A stretch of 64,000 nt of DNA from Nocardia niwae NBRC 108934 = DSM 45340 (GCF_001613465.1 NZ_BDCK01000015.1:1-64000); one strand, 5' to 3'. Numbered from the stretch's first letter, positions 37,939-49,880 are shown. Translations and numbers: made by a program. The notes: a model not told the origin generated them from the sequence alone.

Positions 37939-38752
37939 TCGCAAGGCGGCGGTGCTCGGCAAGCCGATCGCGCACTCGCGATCGCCGCAACTGCACATGG
38001 CCGCGTATCGCGCGCTCGGGTTGGACTGGAGCTACGAGCGCATCGAATGCTCCGCGGAGCAGTTGCCCGGGCTGGTCGACGGGCTCGGACCCGAATGGGT
38101 CGGGCTCTCGGTGACCATGCCCGGCAAGGAAGCCGCGCTGGCCTGCGCGGACGAGCGCACCGACCGGGCCGTGCTGGTCGGCTCGGCCAACACTCTGGTC
38201 CGCACCGACGCGGGCTGGCTGGCCGACTGCACCGACGTGGACGGTGTGCTCGGCGCGCTGCGCGGCGGCGGTGTCACCGACGTGACCGAGGGCGTGGTGC
38301 TGGGTGCGGGTGGCACCGCGCGGCCCGCGCTGCTGGCGTTGTCGGAGCTGGGCGCGAAGTCGGTGACCGTGGTCGCGCGCGACGCCGGGCGGGCGCGCGG
38401 CGCATTGGAACTGGCCGAGCGGCTGGGGATGATCGCGTCGCTGGCCGGGTTCGATGCCGGGGCGCTGCGCGGGATCTGCGCGGCGGCCGACGCCGTGGTG
38501 AGCACGATCCCCGCCCCGGCGGCCGCGGTCGTCGCGCCTGCGGTAGCCGAGGCCCCGGTGGTGCTCGACGCGATCTACAACCCCTGGCCGACCCCGCTGG
38601 CCGAGGCGGTGGCGCGCGCTGGGCACGCGGTGGTCAGCGGTCTGCAGATGCTGCTGAACCAGGCATACGGGCAGGTCGAGCTGTTCACCGGGCAGCAGGC
38701 GCCGCGCGCGGAGATGGCGGCGGCGCTGAACGAGCATCCACCCGGAAGCTGA
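37928..38752 (+). CDS. aroE: Shikimate dehydrogenase
   Basis: 274 residues from GTG 37928, overlapping mltG by 11 bases. It reduces 3-dehydroshikimate to shikimate with NADPH. It has LGKPIAHSRSPQLHMAAYRAL, the SVTMPGKEAALA block with the catalytic Lys, NTLVRTDAGWLADCTDVDG, GAGGTARPALLAL for the nucleotide, and SGLQMLLNQAYGQVELFTG near the end. Separated from the aroB-aroK-aroC operon by a secreted protein and a transporter gene. Confidence 0.95.
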   Translation: MAGSRKAAVLGKPIAHSRSPQLHMAAYRALGLDWSYERIECSAEQLPGLVDGLGPEWVGLSVTMPGKEAALACADERTDRAVLVGSANTLVRTDAGWLADCTDVDGVLGALRGGGVTDVTEGVVLGAGGTARPALLALSELGAKSVTVVARDAGRARGALELAERLGMIASLAGFDAGALRGICAAADAVVSTIPAPAAAVVAPAVAEAPVVLDAIYNPWPTPLAEAVARAGHAVVSGLQMLLNQAYGQVELFTGQQAPRAEMAAALNEHPPGS

Positions 38753-38844
38753 CACCGGTTCTGCTCGCGGCCATGACGCTCTTCCCGTGTCGCGACTGCC
38801 GTATTATTGTGCTGTTCAAGGCTTTTCAAAGGGAGGGGAATTTC

Positions 38845-39099
38845 GTGTTCGTTCGAATCGGGGTCACCGCCGCGATGGCCATCGCCGCGTCTGCCTTCAT
38901 CCTCGGCGGACAACCGACGGCCAAGGCCGACGGTTGCGCGTCGAAGCAGCCGACCTGGGGATTCCAATGCCTGGCTTCGGCGTCGAATGTCTCGTACGCA
39001 AGCTGCAAGAAGGACGCGCCGCTCTGGAACGATCGGGCACAGTGCGTCCAGCGGGATGACGGTAGCGGTAGGTACGACGTCTGGGTTCCGTCCAACTGA
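38845..39099 (+). CDS. Small secreted four-cysteine protein
   Basis: 84 residues from GTG 38845, placed after a strong GGGAGGGG site. A signal peptide (VRIGVTAAMAIAASAFILGG, then QPTAKAD) leads to a mature peptide of about 55 residues. It has four Cys (positions about 32, 41, 54, 66) that could form two disulfides, and a Trp/Tyr-rich end (DVWVPSN). The spacing resembles small secreted peptides of Nocardia and mycobacteria, but no family is recognised. Likely a free-standing gene. Confidence 0.6.
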   Translation: MFVRIGVTAAMAIAASAFILGGQPTAKADGCASKQPTWGFQCLASASNVSYASCKKDAPLWNDRAQCVQRDDGSGRYDVWVPSN

Positions 39100-39425
39100 G
39101 ACGTCGGTGCCAGCCCTGCGCAACCGGTCGGGCGCGCGGGTGCTCCCGCCGTCTGTGTGATCCGACGACAGTGCGTGCCATAGGGCCGTACAGCGATCTC
39201 CTCCGAGGGCGCCCGAGGACCGGCACCATTCGAATCGGGTGGCGACATCCCTGGTGTCCGGCTGAACCGTCTTTCGAGCGAAGCGAGACCGAGCACGCGC
39301 GCCGTTCGCGGCCCGGCTCATGTCCAGCTGATCACGCGTGTACGCGAGGGAGAGGCAAGTCCGGGCACGAGCCGCAGAGGGGCCGCGAGCACGCGACGCC
39401 GTAGGCGCGGCCGGGAAACACCGCT
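39100..39425. other. Intergenic region, 326 bases
   Basis: No gene, RNA or repeat recognised apart from the inverted repeat that begins at 39415. Reading frames here are mostly basic, low-quality shadows on the minus strand. Confidence 0.5.
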
Positions 39426-39435
39426 ATGGTGTTTC
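39415..39435 (+). promoter_or_regulatory. Perfect inverted repeat at the start of the B-4DMT gene
   Basis: GAAACACC-GCTAT-GGTGTTTC, 8-bp perfect arms with a 5-base spacer, ending 3 bases before the ATG at 39438 and covering an alternative ATG at 39426. It could be an operator or an mRNA hairpin at the ribosome site. Confidence 0.5.
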
Positions 39436-39437
39436 GC

Positions 39438-39917
39438 ATGAATGCTTGGTTGTTGCGGGCTGTCGTGCTCGGTGCGCTGGTGGTGGCGTTGCGTGCCGCG
39501 CTCGGGTTCGCGATGGTGTACTGGCCGACGCACGGGGCGGTGATGCGCATCCTGTGCCTGGTCGCGCTGGTCGCGGCCATCGTGTCCTGGGGTGTGCTGG
39601 ACGGGCGCCGGGACCGTATCGCCAGCGGAGACGCGGAGCGCGGCGCCGATCTGACCATGATGTGGTTGAAGGCCGCCGTCGTGGGAGGTGTGGGCAGCGG
39701 TCTGGTGGCCTGGCTCCTGGACCTGGTACCCCGCTTCGATCTCGGTGACAACGGCCTGCTGTTCGAAGTCACGGCGGGTGCGGCGTTCATCATCCTGCTG
39801 ATCTTCGTGCCCGCGCTGATCGGCGTCGGCGTCGGCCGGATGCTGGCCGAGCGGTCGAACGGCAAGGGGCGTTCCACCCCGCCGTCGACCTTTTCCGCCG
39901 CGGGAAGCGCGATCTGA
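39438..39917 (+). CDS. B-4DMT family membrane protein
   Basis: 159 residues from ATG 39438; ATG 39426 is an alternative that would begin inside the inverted repeat. Four hydrophobic segments (about 4-26, 38-54, 76-96, 112-136) fit the four-helix DMT-like family B-4DMT of Actinobacteria. M. tuberculosis has such a gene (Rv2536) between pepQ and the aro genes. Substrate unknown. A bidirectional terminator separates it from aroB. Confidence 0.75.
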   Translation: MNAWLLRAVVLGALVVALRAALGFAMVYWPTHGAVMRILCLVALVAAIVSWGVLDGRRDRIASGDAERGADLTMMWLKAAVVGGVGSGLVAWLLDLVPRFDLGDNGLLFEVTAGAAFIILLIFVPALIGVGVGRMLAERSNGKGRSTPPSTFSAAGSAI

Positions 39918-39928
39918 TTCGACGCACG

Positions 39929-39958
39929 AACGGCGCGCCCGCTATGGGGCGCGCCGTT
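39929..39958. terminator. Bidirectional terminator
   Basis: Perfect 12-bp arms AACGGCGCGCCC / GGGCGCGCCGTT with loop GCTATG, between the convergent B-4DMT and aroB genes. Confidence 0.85.
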
Positions 39959-39975
39959 GTCGTATCCGGTGCGGG

Positions 39976-41971
<1,996 letters not shown>

Positions 41972-41975
<4 letters not shown>

Positions 41976-43189
41976 TGCGGCCGACTGTCCGCGGACACGT
42001 GGGGGCGAGTGCTGATGCGCTTGATGTAGCTGGTGATGTTCTCGGCCGTCTCGGTGAGCGAGTCACCGCCGAACTTCTCCAGCGCGGCTTGCGCGACGAC
42101 CAGCGCCACCATGGATTCGGCGACCACGCCGGCGGCGGGCACGGCGCACACGTCCGAACGCTGGTGGATGGCGACGGCCTCGTCGCCCGTGGTCATGTCC
42201 ACGGTGGACAGCGCGCGCGGCACCGTGGAGATCGGCTTCATCGCGGCGCGCACGCGCAGGGCCTCGCCGTTGGTCATGCCGCCTTCCAGGCCGCCCGCGC
42301 GGTTGGTGGAGCGCAGTACGCCGTCGGGGCCGGGCCGCATCTCGTCGTGCGCCTGGCTGCCGCGGCGGCGCGCGGTCTCGAACCCATCGCCGACTTCGAC
42401 GCCCTTGATGGCCTGGATGCCCATGAGGGCGGCCGCGAGCCGTGCGTCCAGCCGGTTCTCGCCGCTGGTGAACGAGCCGAGACCGACCGGAAGTCCCTCC
42501 ACGACCACCTCGACCACGCCGCCGAGGGTGTCGCCGTCCTTCTTGGCCGCCTCGATCTCGGCGATCATCGCGGCTTCGGCGTCCTTGTCGAACGCCCGTA
42601 CCGGGCTCTCGTCCACCGCCGCGAGGTCGGCGGCGGTGGGCACGATGCCGGAGGTGTTCTGCGCCGCGCCGATGGATACGACATGCGACACCACCTCCGC
42701 GCCGAACGCCTGGCGCAGGAAGTTGCGCGCGACGGTGCCCGCCGCGACACGCGCGGCTGTCTCCCGGGCGCTGGCCCGCTCGAGCACGTTGCGGGCGTCG
42801 TCGAAGTTGTACTTGAGCATGCCGGAGTAGTCGGCGTGCCCGGGCCGGGGCCGGGTCAGCGGTGCGTTACGGGCCAGGTCGGCGAGTTCGGCCGGATCGA
42901 CCGGGTCGGCAGACATCACCGTGGTCCACTTCGGCCACTCGGAGTTGGCCACCTCGATGGCCACCGGACCGCCCATCGTGCGTCCGTGGCGCACACCGCC
43001 GACGACGGTGACCTTGTCGGCCTCGAACTTCATCCGCGCGCCGCGGCCGTAGCCGAGCCTGCGGCGCGCCAGCTGCGTGGAGATCTCCTCGGACGTCACC
43101 TCGACGCCTGCCACCATCCCCTCGAGGATGGCGACGAGAGCGGGACCATGGGATTCTCCGGCAGTTATCCAACGCAGCACGTCGTTCAT
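41972..43189 (-). CDS. aroC: Chorismate synthase
   Basis: 405 residues from ATG 43189 with GGGAAG upstream; upstream frame is rejected because family members begin near [11 protein letters not shown]. It makes chorismate from EPSP with reduced FMN. It has [30 protein letters not shown], the [17 protein letters not shown] block, [16 protein letters not shown] and [20 protein letters not shown]. First gene of aroC-aroK-aroB, in the same order as M. tuberculosis Rv2540c-Rv2538c. Confidence 0.96.
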
Positions 43190-43278
43190 CTTCCCATGTC
43201 GACGCCGCTGCTCCGGAATGTGGCCCGCCGTGACGACGCGCACGTCGGGGGAGTGCCGGCTACCGCAGGCCCAGGCGC

Positions 43279-44151
43279 TCAGCGGGCGATGACGATGGGC
43301 CGATCCACCGACCGCAGCAACGCGTCACTCACCGAGCCGAACAGCAGCCGTCCCAAGGCTCCTCGGCCCCGGTTACCCACCACCAGCAACTGTCCGTCGC
43401 GCGAGCGTTCGAGTAGCCGCCGCTCCGGGCGGTCGCGGACGACCTCGCGCCGGATGGTCAGCTCCGGGTACTGCTCCTGCCAGCCGGCCAGACTGGTGGC
43501 GAGCAACGCTTCCTCGGTCCGGCGCAGCGCCGCCCAGTCGGTTCCGATCGCGGCCAGCGGCTCCACTTCGCCCCAGGTGTGCACGGCCACCAAGTCCACC
43601 CCGCGCAGCGAAGCCTCGGTCGCCGCCACCTCGATGGCGGTTTGCTCGACGGTGGACCCGTCCACCCCGACGATCACCGGGCTCCTGTTCGTCCGGTCCC
43701 ACAACGGCGTGTCGGCGGGCACCACCGCCACGGGGCAGTCGGCGTCCCGGGCGACGGCGGTACTGACCGAGCCGAGGAGGACGCGCTGCACGCGGCCGAT
43801 ACCTCGGGTGCCGACCACCAGCATCGCCGCGCTGCGGGACCGCTCGATCAAAGCGCCGGCGATATGCGCGGTGCGGACCTCGGTGCCGATGGCGATGTCG
43901 CGCACGGTGTGCGCGGCCGCTACGGCGGCGTTCGCGGCGCGCTCGATCGCCTCGTCCGCTTCGCGCACCCGCAGCAACGCGGCCGGACGCGGCGGATCGT
44001 CGTCGTCGGAACCGAGCGATGACTCGACGACGAGCGAGATGTGTAAGGGAGCGTCGTGCAGCGCGGCGGTCTGCGCCGCCCAGCGGACCGCCGTGATCGA
44101 GGGATCGGAACCGTCGGTTCCCACGACGATCGGTCTCCGCGACGGATGCAC
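43279..44151 (-). CDS. Tandem-domain universal stress protein
   Basis: 290 residues from GTG 44151, chosen for AAGGAG 8 bases upstream. Two Usp domains: the first starts [20 protein letters not shown] and has ATP-loop [19 protein letters not shown]; the second starts [20 protein letters not shown] and has [20 protein letters not shown]. Both keep the G2xG9xG(S/T) nucleotide motif, so it is of the ATP-binding class. Such genes in mycobacteria answer hypoxia and stationary phase. It ends 89 bases before the start of aroC and may be transcribed with it. Confidence 0.88.
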   Translation of the reverse strand: MHPSRRPIVVGTDGSDPSITAVRWAAQTAALHDAPLHISLVVESSLGSDDDDPPRPAALLRVREADEAIERAANAAVAAAHTVRDIAIGTEVRTAHIAGALIERSRSAAMLVVGTRGIGRVQRVLLGSVSTAVARDADCPVAVVPADTPLWDRTNRSPVIVGVDGSTVEQTAIEVAATEASLRGVDLVAVHTWGEVEPLAAIGTDWAALRRTEEALLATSLAGWQEQYPELTIRREVVRDRPERRLLERSRDGQLLVVGNRGRGALGRLLFGSVSDALLRSVDRPIVIAR

Positions 44152-44344
44152 TGGGCGGCTCCTTCTGGACGCTGCTTCTCCTGTCCTTGCGCATGCGAGG
44201 GGCGACTCGCCGATGTTCCGCACCTCGAGCGCTGCTGCCGCGGCCGCTCGGGAAAGTCGTTGCCCGCGATTGATGCTACCGATGAATTGCGGTGAATTTG
44301 CTGGCTTCGCGTCCGTTGGGCAGCTCCGGCGCGGGAGGGCGGGC

Positions 44345-44818
44345 TCAGGTCGAGCTCAGGGCCGCCGACGACAACGCCAGCGAGGTGGTCAGACACATGG
44401 AGGGACCGTGCGGCACGGTGATCGGGGAGGGGTAGGGGTCGTCGGCGCGGGAGCCGGATACGCCCCGGCCGGCCAGGGCACCGAGCGCGACGCACGCGGT
44501 GAGCGCCGGTGCTCCGAGCGCAGCCCACACCCACGGTCGTGCGCCGCCGAGGGCGGCCGCCCCGCCCAGCATCACCGCGAGTTTGACGTCTCCCGCACCC
44601 AGTGCGGCCGGGGCGGCGAGGTGCACCAGCAGGTACGGCGCCGACAGTAGCGCTGCACCCAGCAGTGCGGCGATGAATTGCCCTGTGTGCAGGGCATATC
44701 CGAGAACCATCAGTGCGCCCGAACCGGTCAGTCCGTTCGGTAGGCGCCGTTCACGCAGGTCGAACACCGTCAGAGCCGCGCACCACACGGTGAGCACGGC
44801 ACACGCGAGGGGAGTCAT
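44345..44818 (-). CDS. A24 family prepilin-peptidase-like protein, short form
   Basis: 157 residues from ATG 44818. Multi-spanning, with the two aspartates of A24 peptidases: FDLRERRLPN (D20) and GAGDVKL (D77). It lacks the N-terminal methyltransferase part of PilD, as in the short actinobacterial forms for tad/Flp pilins. M. tuberculosis has a similar orphan (Rv2551c) in the aro region. No pilin or tad gene is in the window, so its substrate is unclear. The C-terminus after the last helix is Ser/Pro-rich. Confidence 0.8.
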   Translation of the reverse strand: MTPLACAVLTVWCAALTVFDLRERRLPNGLTGSGALMVLGYALHTGQFIAALLGAALLSAPYLLVHLAAPAALGAGDVKLAVMLGGAAALGGARPWVWAALGAPALTACVALGALAGRGVSGSRADDPYPSPITVPHGPSMCLTTSLALSSAALSST

Positions 44819-45041
44819 GTCTCCACTGTCGCCGGGTTCCGGCGCGCAGCAGCCGTGCCGGAGCGGAATGTGCACAACCCGGGCGAATGTGAACAGGTTA
44901 TGGGTCACCAGTGGCGCGGTGTGGCGAACTCCTTGCGTGGCAACACCTTTCGTGCCAGACGCGGTGCACCGGCCACGCCGGGCGGAATGCCGAGCACGTG
45001 TTGACTGTCGGCTCGCGGTGTGTCAGCGGTAGTTTTGACTC

Positions 45042-46169
45042 ATGTGTGCTGATCACCCGGGTCATGTGCCGGACTACGCGGCGCGGCGTGGCGCTCTGCG
45101 CAGCCTGCTGGTGGAGAACGGGGTGGACGCCCTGCTCGTCACCGATCTGGTGAATATCAGATATCTGACCGGGTTCACCGGCTCCAACGCGGCGTTGCTC
45201 GTGCACTCCTGGGACACGCGCGCCGCCGAGGAACGGACCGTGATCGGCACCGACGGCCGGTATCGCACCCAGGTCACCGAGCAGGTGCCCGATCTGCGGG
45301 CGGAGATCGCCCGCGCCACCGCTCGGCGAATCGTGCAGCTGGCCGGGGAGTGGCAGGTCGGCCGGGTGGGTTTCGAAAGCCACGTCGTCACCGTCGAGCA
45401 GCATCGCGGTTTCCTCGAACAGCGCACCGGCCTGGAATTCGTCGCCTCGCCCGGCCTGGTCGAGCAATTGCGCATGGTCAAGGACGCCTACGAGGTGGAA
45501 CAGCTGCGAGCGGCCTGCGCGGCGGGCGACGCCGGTCTGGCCGCGCTGCTGGAGCGCGGCGGACTTCGCCCCGGGCGCACCGAGCGTCAGGTGGCCAGGG
45601 ACCTGGAATGGGCCATGTTCGAGCACGGCGCCGAAGCGGTGTCGTTCGAGACCATCGTGGCCACCGGAGCCAACTCGGCTGTGCCGCATCATCGCCCGAC
45701 CGGCGCCGTGCTGGCGGCGGGCGATTTCGTCAAACTGGACTTCGGCGCGGTCGTCGGCGGCTACCACTCCGACATGACCCGCACCTTCGTGCTCGGCGCG
45801 CCGACCGACTGGCAGCGCGAGGTGTACGCGCTGGTCGCCGACGCCCAGCGGGCCGGATGCGAAGCGCTGCGGCCGGGGATTCCGGTGGCCGACGTGGATG
45901 CCGCGTCGCGAGCGGTGATCGAGGCCGCGGGTCACGGCAAGTTGTTCGTGCACGGCCTGGGCCACGGGGTCGGGTTGCAGATCCACGAAGCGCCCGGAAT
46001 CGCGAAAACCGGAACCGGTACACTTCTGACTGGCGTGGCGGTGACCGTCGAACCAGGTGTGTACTTTCCCGGCCGCGGCGGGGTCCGGATCGAGGACACG
46101 CTCGTGGTGCGCGAAGGGGGCCCGGAGCTGCTCACCCACACCAGCAAAGACCTGACCGTCGTCGACTGA
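45042..46169 (+). CDS. pepQ: Xaa-Pro dipeptidase/aminopeptidase (M24B)
   Basis: 375 residues. The creatinase-like N-terminal domain has [20 protein letters not shown]. The pita-bread metallopeptidase domain has metal ligands in [19 protein letters not shown] (two Asp), [16 protein letters not shown] (His), [11 protein letters not shown] (Glu) and [10 protein letters not shown] (Glu). It cleaves X-Pro bonds in the cytosol. It precedes efp, as in M. tuberculosis (Rv2535c-Rv2534c). Divergent from the A24 gene, with 223 bases between starts. Confidence 0.94.
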   Translation: MCADHPGHVPDYAARRGALRSLLVENGVDALLVTDLVNIRYLTGFTGSNAALLVHSWDTRAAEERTVIGTDGRYRTQVTEQVPDLRAEIARATARRIVQLAGEWQVGRVGFESHVVTVEQHRGFLEQRTGLEFVASPGLVEQLRMVKDAYEVEQLRAACAAGDAGLAALLERGGLRPGRTERQVARDLEWAMFEHGAEAVSFETIVATGANSAVPHHRPTGAVLAAGDFVKLDFGAVVGGYHSDMTRTFVLGAPTDWQREVYALVADAQRAGCEALRPGIPVADVDAASRAVIEAAGHGKLFVHGLGHGVGLQIHEAPGIAKTGTGTLLTGVAVTVEPGVYFPGRGGVRIEDTLVVREGGPELLTHTSKDLTVVD

Positions 46170-46218
46170 CGCCGGTCCTGCCCGAGACCAAGCGGTAGAA
46201 CGAGGAGATCCGAAGACA

Positions 46219-46782
46219 GTGGCGGACACCAGCGACTTCAAGAACGGCCTTGTGCTGAAGATCGACGGTCAGCTCCAGCAGATCATCGAGTTCCAGCACG
46301 TCAAGCCGGGCAAGGGCCCCGCGTTCGTGCGGACCAAGCTGAAGAACGTCGTGTCCGGCAAGGTGGTCGACAAGACCTTCAACGCCGGCGTGAAGGTGGA
46401 GACCGCCAACGTCGACCGCCGCGACATGACCTACCTCTACCACGACGGCACCGACTACGTCTTCATGGACGGCGAGACCTTCGACCAGATCTCGATCTCC
46501 GAGGAGACCATCGGCGACGGCGCCCGTTTCCTGCTGGAGAACATGACCGTGCAGGTCGCCACGCATGAGGGCGCGCCGCTGTACGTCGAACTGCCGGTCT
46601 CGATCGAGCTGGTGGTCCAGCACACCGACATCGGCCTGCAGGGCGACCGCTCCACCGGCGGCACCAAGCCCGCCACTCTGGAGACCGGCGCCGAGGTGCA
46701 GGTTCCGCTGTTCATCAACACCGGCGACAAGCTGCGCATCGACTCGCGCGACGGCAGCTACCTCGGCCGGGTCAACGCCTGA
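46219..46782 (+). CDS. efp: Translation elongation factor P
   Basis: 187 residues from GTG with GAGGAG upstream. It rescues ribosomes stalled on polyproline. It has the KOW-like N-domain, loop [17 protein letters not shown] with K32 at the tip, and two OB domains ending [16 protein letters not shown]. The Pro-rich heads and tails of several proteins here (mltG, the 27-kb membrane protein) are likely clients. Third position codon use and length are normal. Confidence 0.97.
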   Translation: MADTSDFKNGLVLKIDGQLQQIIEFQHVKPGKGPAFVRTKLKNVVSGKVVDKTFNAGVKVETANVDRRDMTYLYHDGTDYVFMDGETFDQISISEETIGDGARFLLENMTVQVATHEGAPLYVELPVSIELVVQHTDIGLQGDRSTGGTKPATLETGAEVQVPLFINTGDKLRIDSRDGSYLGRVNA

Positions 46783-46814
46783 TCGCCAGCCGGCAAATCC
46801 GGGAAGATGTGACC

Positions 46815-47324
46815 GTGGCTGAACAGCCCGTGGACAAGAAGTCCACGTACAAGAAGCTCGGCGCGCGGCACAAAGCCCGCCGCCGTGCGGTCGACCTGCT
46901 GTTCGAGGCGGAGGCCAGGGACGTCGACGCCGCCGATCTGCTCGACGAGCGCGCCGAACTCGCCGCCCGCGATCAGTCGGTCGCGCCGGTGCACCCCTAC
47001 ACCCGCACCTTGGTCGGGGGCGTCGCCGACGACCTCGACCGGGTGGACGGCACCATCGAGTCCTACCTGCAGGACTGGACCCTGGCGCGTCTCCCGGCCG
47101 TGGATCGCGCGATCCTGCGCATCGCGGTCTGGGAGCTGTTCCACGCGAGCGACGTCCCGCCGGTCGTCGCCGTGGACGAAGCGGTGGAGCTGGCCAAGGA
47201 GTTGTCCACCGATGACTCCCCGTCCTTCCTCAACGGCGTGCTGGGGCAGGTTGTCCTGGTAGCGCCGCAGGTGCGTGCCGCGGCGGCCGCGACTCGGGCC
47301 CCGCGCCCGGAGCCCGAGCCGTGA
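46815..47324 (+). CDS. nusB: Transcription antitermination factor NusB
   Basis: 169 residues from GTG 46815, 8 bases after GGGAAG; a GTG six bases earlier is too close. All-helical NusB fold: [20 protein letters not shown] with the RNA-binding Arg-rich start, [34 protein letters not shown] and [20 protein letters not shown]. It works with NusE (S10) on boxA of rRNA operons. The Ala-rich tail of about 20 residues is specific to this group. Overlaps the yciI gene by 4 bases. Confidence 0.95.
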   Translation: MAEQPVDKKSTYKKLGARHKARRRAVDLLFEAEARDVDAADLLDERAELAARDQSVAPVHPYTRTLVGGVADDLDRVDGTIESYLQDWTLARLPAVDRAILRIAVWELFHASDVPPVVAVDEAVELAKELSTDDSPSFLNGVLGQVVLVAPQVRAAAAATRAPRPEPEP

Positions 47325-47584
47325 ACAAGTACCTCGTCCTGGCGATGCGCACTCCGCGTTTCGACAACGCCGTGATCGAACCGCACCGGCAGTTCCTGCG
47401 GTCTCTGCAAGACCGCGGGCAATTACAGGAGAGCGGCCGCTTCACCGACGGCACCGGCGGCGCGTACGTGATCTACGCCGAGAGTCTGGACGCCGCCCGG
47501 GAAATCGCGTTCACCGATCCCGTGCACACCACCGGCTCCTCGGAACTCACCATCTACGAGTGGGAAATCGCGGCGCCGAACTGA
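47321..47584 (+). CDS. YciI family protein
   Basis: 87 residues from GTG overlapping the nusB stop (GTGA). The start, [20 protein letters not shown], and [20 protein letters not shown] and [19 protein letters not shown] are typical of YciI-like ferredoxin-fold proteins. The [19 protein letters not shown] end matches the family. The reaction is not settled. It is the last gene of the pepQ-efp-nusB run. Confidence 0.85.
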   Translation: MNKYLVLAMRTPRFDNAVIEPHRQFLRSLQDRGQLQESGRFTDGTGGAYVIYAESLDAAREIAFTDPVHTTGSSELTIYEWEIAAPN

Positions 47585-47881
47585 CGTCGGCTCCAGCTCT
47601 CGTCCGCAGGGTGTTCTCGCCCGGCTCGGCTGTCCTGGGTGACGGTCGGCGCGGGCGAGTGGCCTTGTGATGGCGTCGCCAGCGTGGCTCCGGTGATCGG
47701 AGGTGCGCATGGCTCCCGCCGGCGGGTGTACGGATGACCAGCGGGAGCACGACGGGAACCGGTGGTTCCGCGCAGGAGATCGAACCTCGACGTGCGTCTC
47801 GATCCGGCCCCCGAGAGCATCCTCGTACCTCGACCGCACTCGAGGTCAAGGGATGCGCTGGGTCGCCCGTGCTCTCGCCGG
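47585..47881. other. Intergenic region, 297 bases
   Basis: Between the convergent ends of the yciI and permease genes. No gene. A GGAGATCGAACCTCG segment at about 47778 looks like a tRNA T-arm, but the stem does not close and no other tRNA part is present. No clear terminator was found. Confidence 0.4.
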
Positions 47882-49135
47882 CTAGCCCGTGACCATCAGC
47901 GCGGCGACGGCTCCCGCGGTGGCGATCACGGCGAGGACGGCACCGGTCACGACGAAACGCCGCATGGGGACCCGGACGGCGTGCCTGCGGCAGAACTCCA
48001 AGCACAGCAGAGTGGCGAGGGAGCCCCACGGCGTGACGATCGGGCCGATATTGGTGCCGATCAGCAACGCAAGGAGCTGATCGCCGTTCCGGGCGGGAAT
48101 CACCGCCTCGCCGGCGGTGTAAGCGGGCAGGTTGTTCGCGACATTGGACAGAGCTGCACCCGCCGCCGCCGCACGGAAAGCGCCGGCCGCCCCCGCGTCG
48201 GTGCCGATCAAGGCGTGCATCAAGTCACCGAGGCCGAGCCGGCTCAGCGTGGGTACCACCAGAAACAGGCCGACCACGAAGACGAACAGCTGCCACGGGA
48301 TCAGCGACCATCGCAAGGCGCCGCGGTCGAAGACGGCGAACGCTGCCACCGCAATCAGTGCCGCCAGTGCCGCCGCGACACCGATCCGATCGCCGACGAG
48401 GGGAATCGCGACGATGAACAACAGACAGGCCCCCGCAGTCGTGCAGAACAGCCAGCGCTCCTGGGGGTTCGCGGGCCGGATCGGCTCCGGCGGCAGATAG
48501 CGGTCGGTTTCCCGGCGTCCACGCCGCCAGTACCACACCCACAGGCACACCGTCGTCGCCGCGATCGAAACCAGTTGTGGCGCCCACATCCTCGCCGCGA
48601 ATCCGGTCGCGGTCAGTGCCACCCGGTCGGCGGCGAGCAGATTCGTGAGGTTGGAGACCGGTAGCAGCAGACTCGCCGTGTTGGCCAGCCACAGGGTGGT
48701 CATGGCCAGCGGCAGTGGCGGAATGCGGGCAGGCGCCGCGAGGGCCAGCATGACCGGGGCGATGAGTACGGCCGTGGTGTCGAGGTTGAGCAGGATCGTC
48801 GTGGCGGAGGCGAACAGGACGCAGAGGCCGAACAGCGCGGGGTAGTGGCCGCGTCCGAGGATCGCGAGCCGATGGGCGATGGCATCGAAGACCTTGGCTT
48901 GCCTGGTGAGTTCGGCCAGCACGATGACGCCGGCGAGAAACAGCAGCAGCGGGCCGATGCGCCGCATGTTCGCGGCGGCTTCGTCGCGGGGCAGCAACCC
49001 GGTGAGCACGCACAGCACACCGGCCGCCAGCAAGGCGAGGCGGACCCGGTCCAGGACGCTCAGCCGGGGCCCGGACGTGGTCGGGGGCGGCTTTCGCGCG
49101 GAGGTATCGACCAGTTCGGGCACGACTGCCATCAT
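47882..49135 (-). CDS. SLC13/ArsB-type anion permease
   Basis: 417 residues, ATG 49135 (a second ATG follows directly). About eleven transmembrane segments. It has FASATTILLNLDTTAVLIAP and LANTASLLLPVSNLTNLLAA in the first half, and the mirrored SNVANNLPAYTAGEA and TNIGPIVTPWGSLATLL in the second: the inverted-repeat Asn/Thr-rich hairpins of the ion transporter superfamily. The substrate could be arsenite, dicarboxylate or citrate-like anions; no arsR or arsC neighbours are seen. It is divergent from the YdcZ pair. Confidence 0.82.
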   Translation of the reverse strand: MMAVVPELVDTSARKPPPTTSGPRLSVLDRVRLALLAAGVLCVLTGLLPRDEAAANMRRIGPLLLFLAGVIVLAELTRQAKVFDAIAHRLAILGRGHYPALFGLCVLFASATTILLNLDTTAVLIAPVMLALAAPARIPPLPLAMTTLWLANTASLLLPVSNLTNLLAADRVALTATGFAARMWAPQLVSIAATTVCLWVWYWRRGRRETDRYLPPEPIRPANPQERWLFCTTAGACLLFIVAIPLVGDRIGVAAALAALIAVAAFAVFDRGALRWSLIPWQLFVFVVGLFLVVPTLSRLGLGDLMHALIGTDAGAAGAFRAAAAGAALSNVANNLPAYTAGEAVIPARNGDQLLALLIGTNIGPIVTPWGSLATLLCLEFCRRHAVRVPMRRFVVTGAVLAVIATAGAVAALMVTG

Positions 49136-49198
49136 GGCAGCCTTTCGTCCGCGCCCCTCCCCGGCCTGGGTGGGCGAGGCCGACTCCTTTACCCATTG

Positions 49199-49224
49199 AA
49201 CGTACCGTTAGACGATGGTACGTT
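49199..49224. promoter_or_regulatory. Perfect inverted repeat between divergent transporter genes
   Basis: AACGTACC-N10-GGTACGTT, 8-bp perfect arms, 26 bases in all, in the 197-base divergent gap between the anion permease and YdcZ genes. The size fits a TetR/MarR-class operator. Confidence 0.65.
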
Positions 49225-49332
49225 ATTCGGGTCACAAAGAGGTCGGGTGGACCGGCCCATTCGTCGGGTGGAAACCGTTGTGTCCGAGGCAGTCTCGGTT
49301 TCGTCCGCCGCCGAGTCAAGGATGTATTGCCC

Positions 49333-49821
49333 ATGAGCATCGTCATCGGACTGGTATTTTTGTTCATCCTGGTCGGAGGCAGTCTACGGTCGGCCGAGGC
49401 CGGCTGCCAGAACACGCTGATGAACCACATGAAGAACATGTGGCTGTGCGCGGTGATCTCGTATGCCGTTGCGCTGACCGGCTTTTCGATCTTCCTCGCG
49501 CTCTCGTCGAAGACGCCCTGGCCGACGCTCGACAACGTGCGGAACATGCCATGGTGGGCGCCGTTCGGCGGCCTGCTCGGCGGCGCCGCGGTGATGGGGA
49601 TGATCGCCGTCGCCCGTTACGTCGGCGTGGCGACGTTCAGTGCGCTGGTGATCGTCGGCGAGATGGTGGTCGCCGTGATCATGGACCACTTCGGACTCAT
49701 GGGATTCGACGAGCGAACCGCCAGCTTTCCGCGTCTGGTGGCATGCGGGTTGATCACGCTCGCGATCTACCTGATGGCCGACGAACCCGCGACCGGTGAG
49801 CCCAGGGTCAGCGTCACCTGA
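49333..49821 (+). CDS. YdcZ-type DMT transporter, subunit 1
   Basis: 162 residues from ATG 49333 (AAGGA upstream; a TTG two codons earlier is possible). Five hydrophobic segments. It has FILVGGSLRSAEAGCQNTLM, WWAPFGGLLGGAAVMGMIAV and DHFGLMGFDERTASFPRLVA. This is the DUF606/YdcZ branch of the drug/metabolite transporter superfamily, in which pairs of short genes often form one transporter. Its tandem partner follows after 59 bases. Substrate unknown. Confidence 0.8.
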   Translation: MSIVIGLVFLFILVGGSLRSAEAGCQNTLMNHMKNMWLCAVISYAVALTGFSIFLALSSKTPWPTLDNVRNMPWWAPFGGLLGGAAVMGMIAVARYVGVATFSALVIVGEMVVAVIMDHFGLMGFDERTASFPRLVACGLITLAIYLMADEPATGEPRVSVT

Positions 49822-49880
49822 CAGCAGAACGCGCACCGCTGCCGGCCGATCAACCCTCCGCATCCTCCCTAGGACTTCCG

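Noticed and set aside
47760..47800. tRNA on the minus strand
   Set aside because: A T-arm-like GGTTCGATC is present but the stem does not pair and no anticodon or acceptor arm is found.
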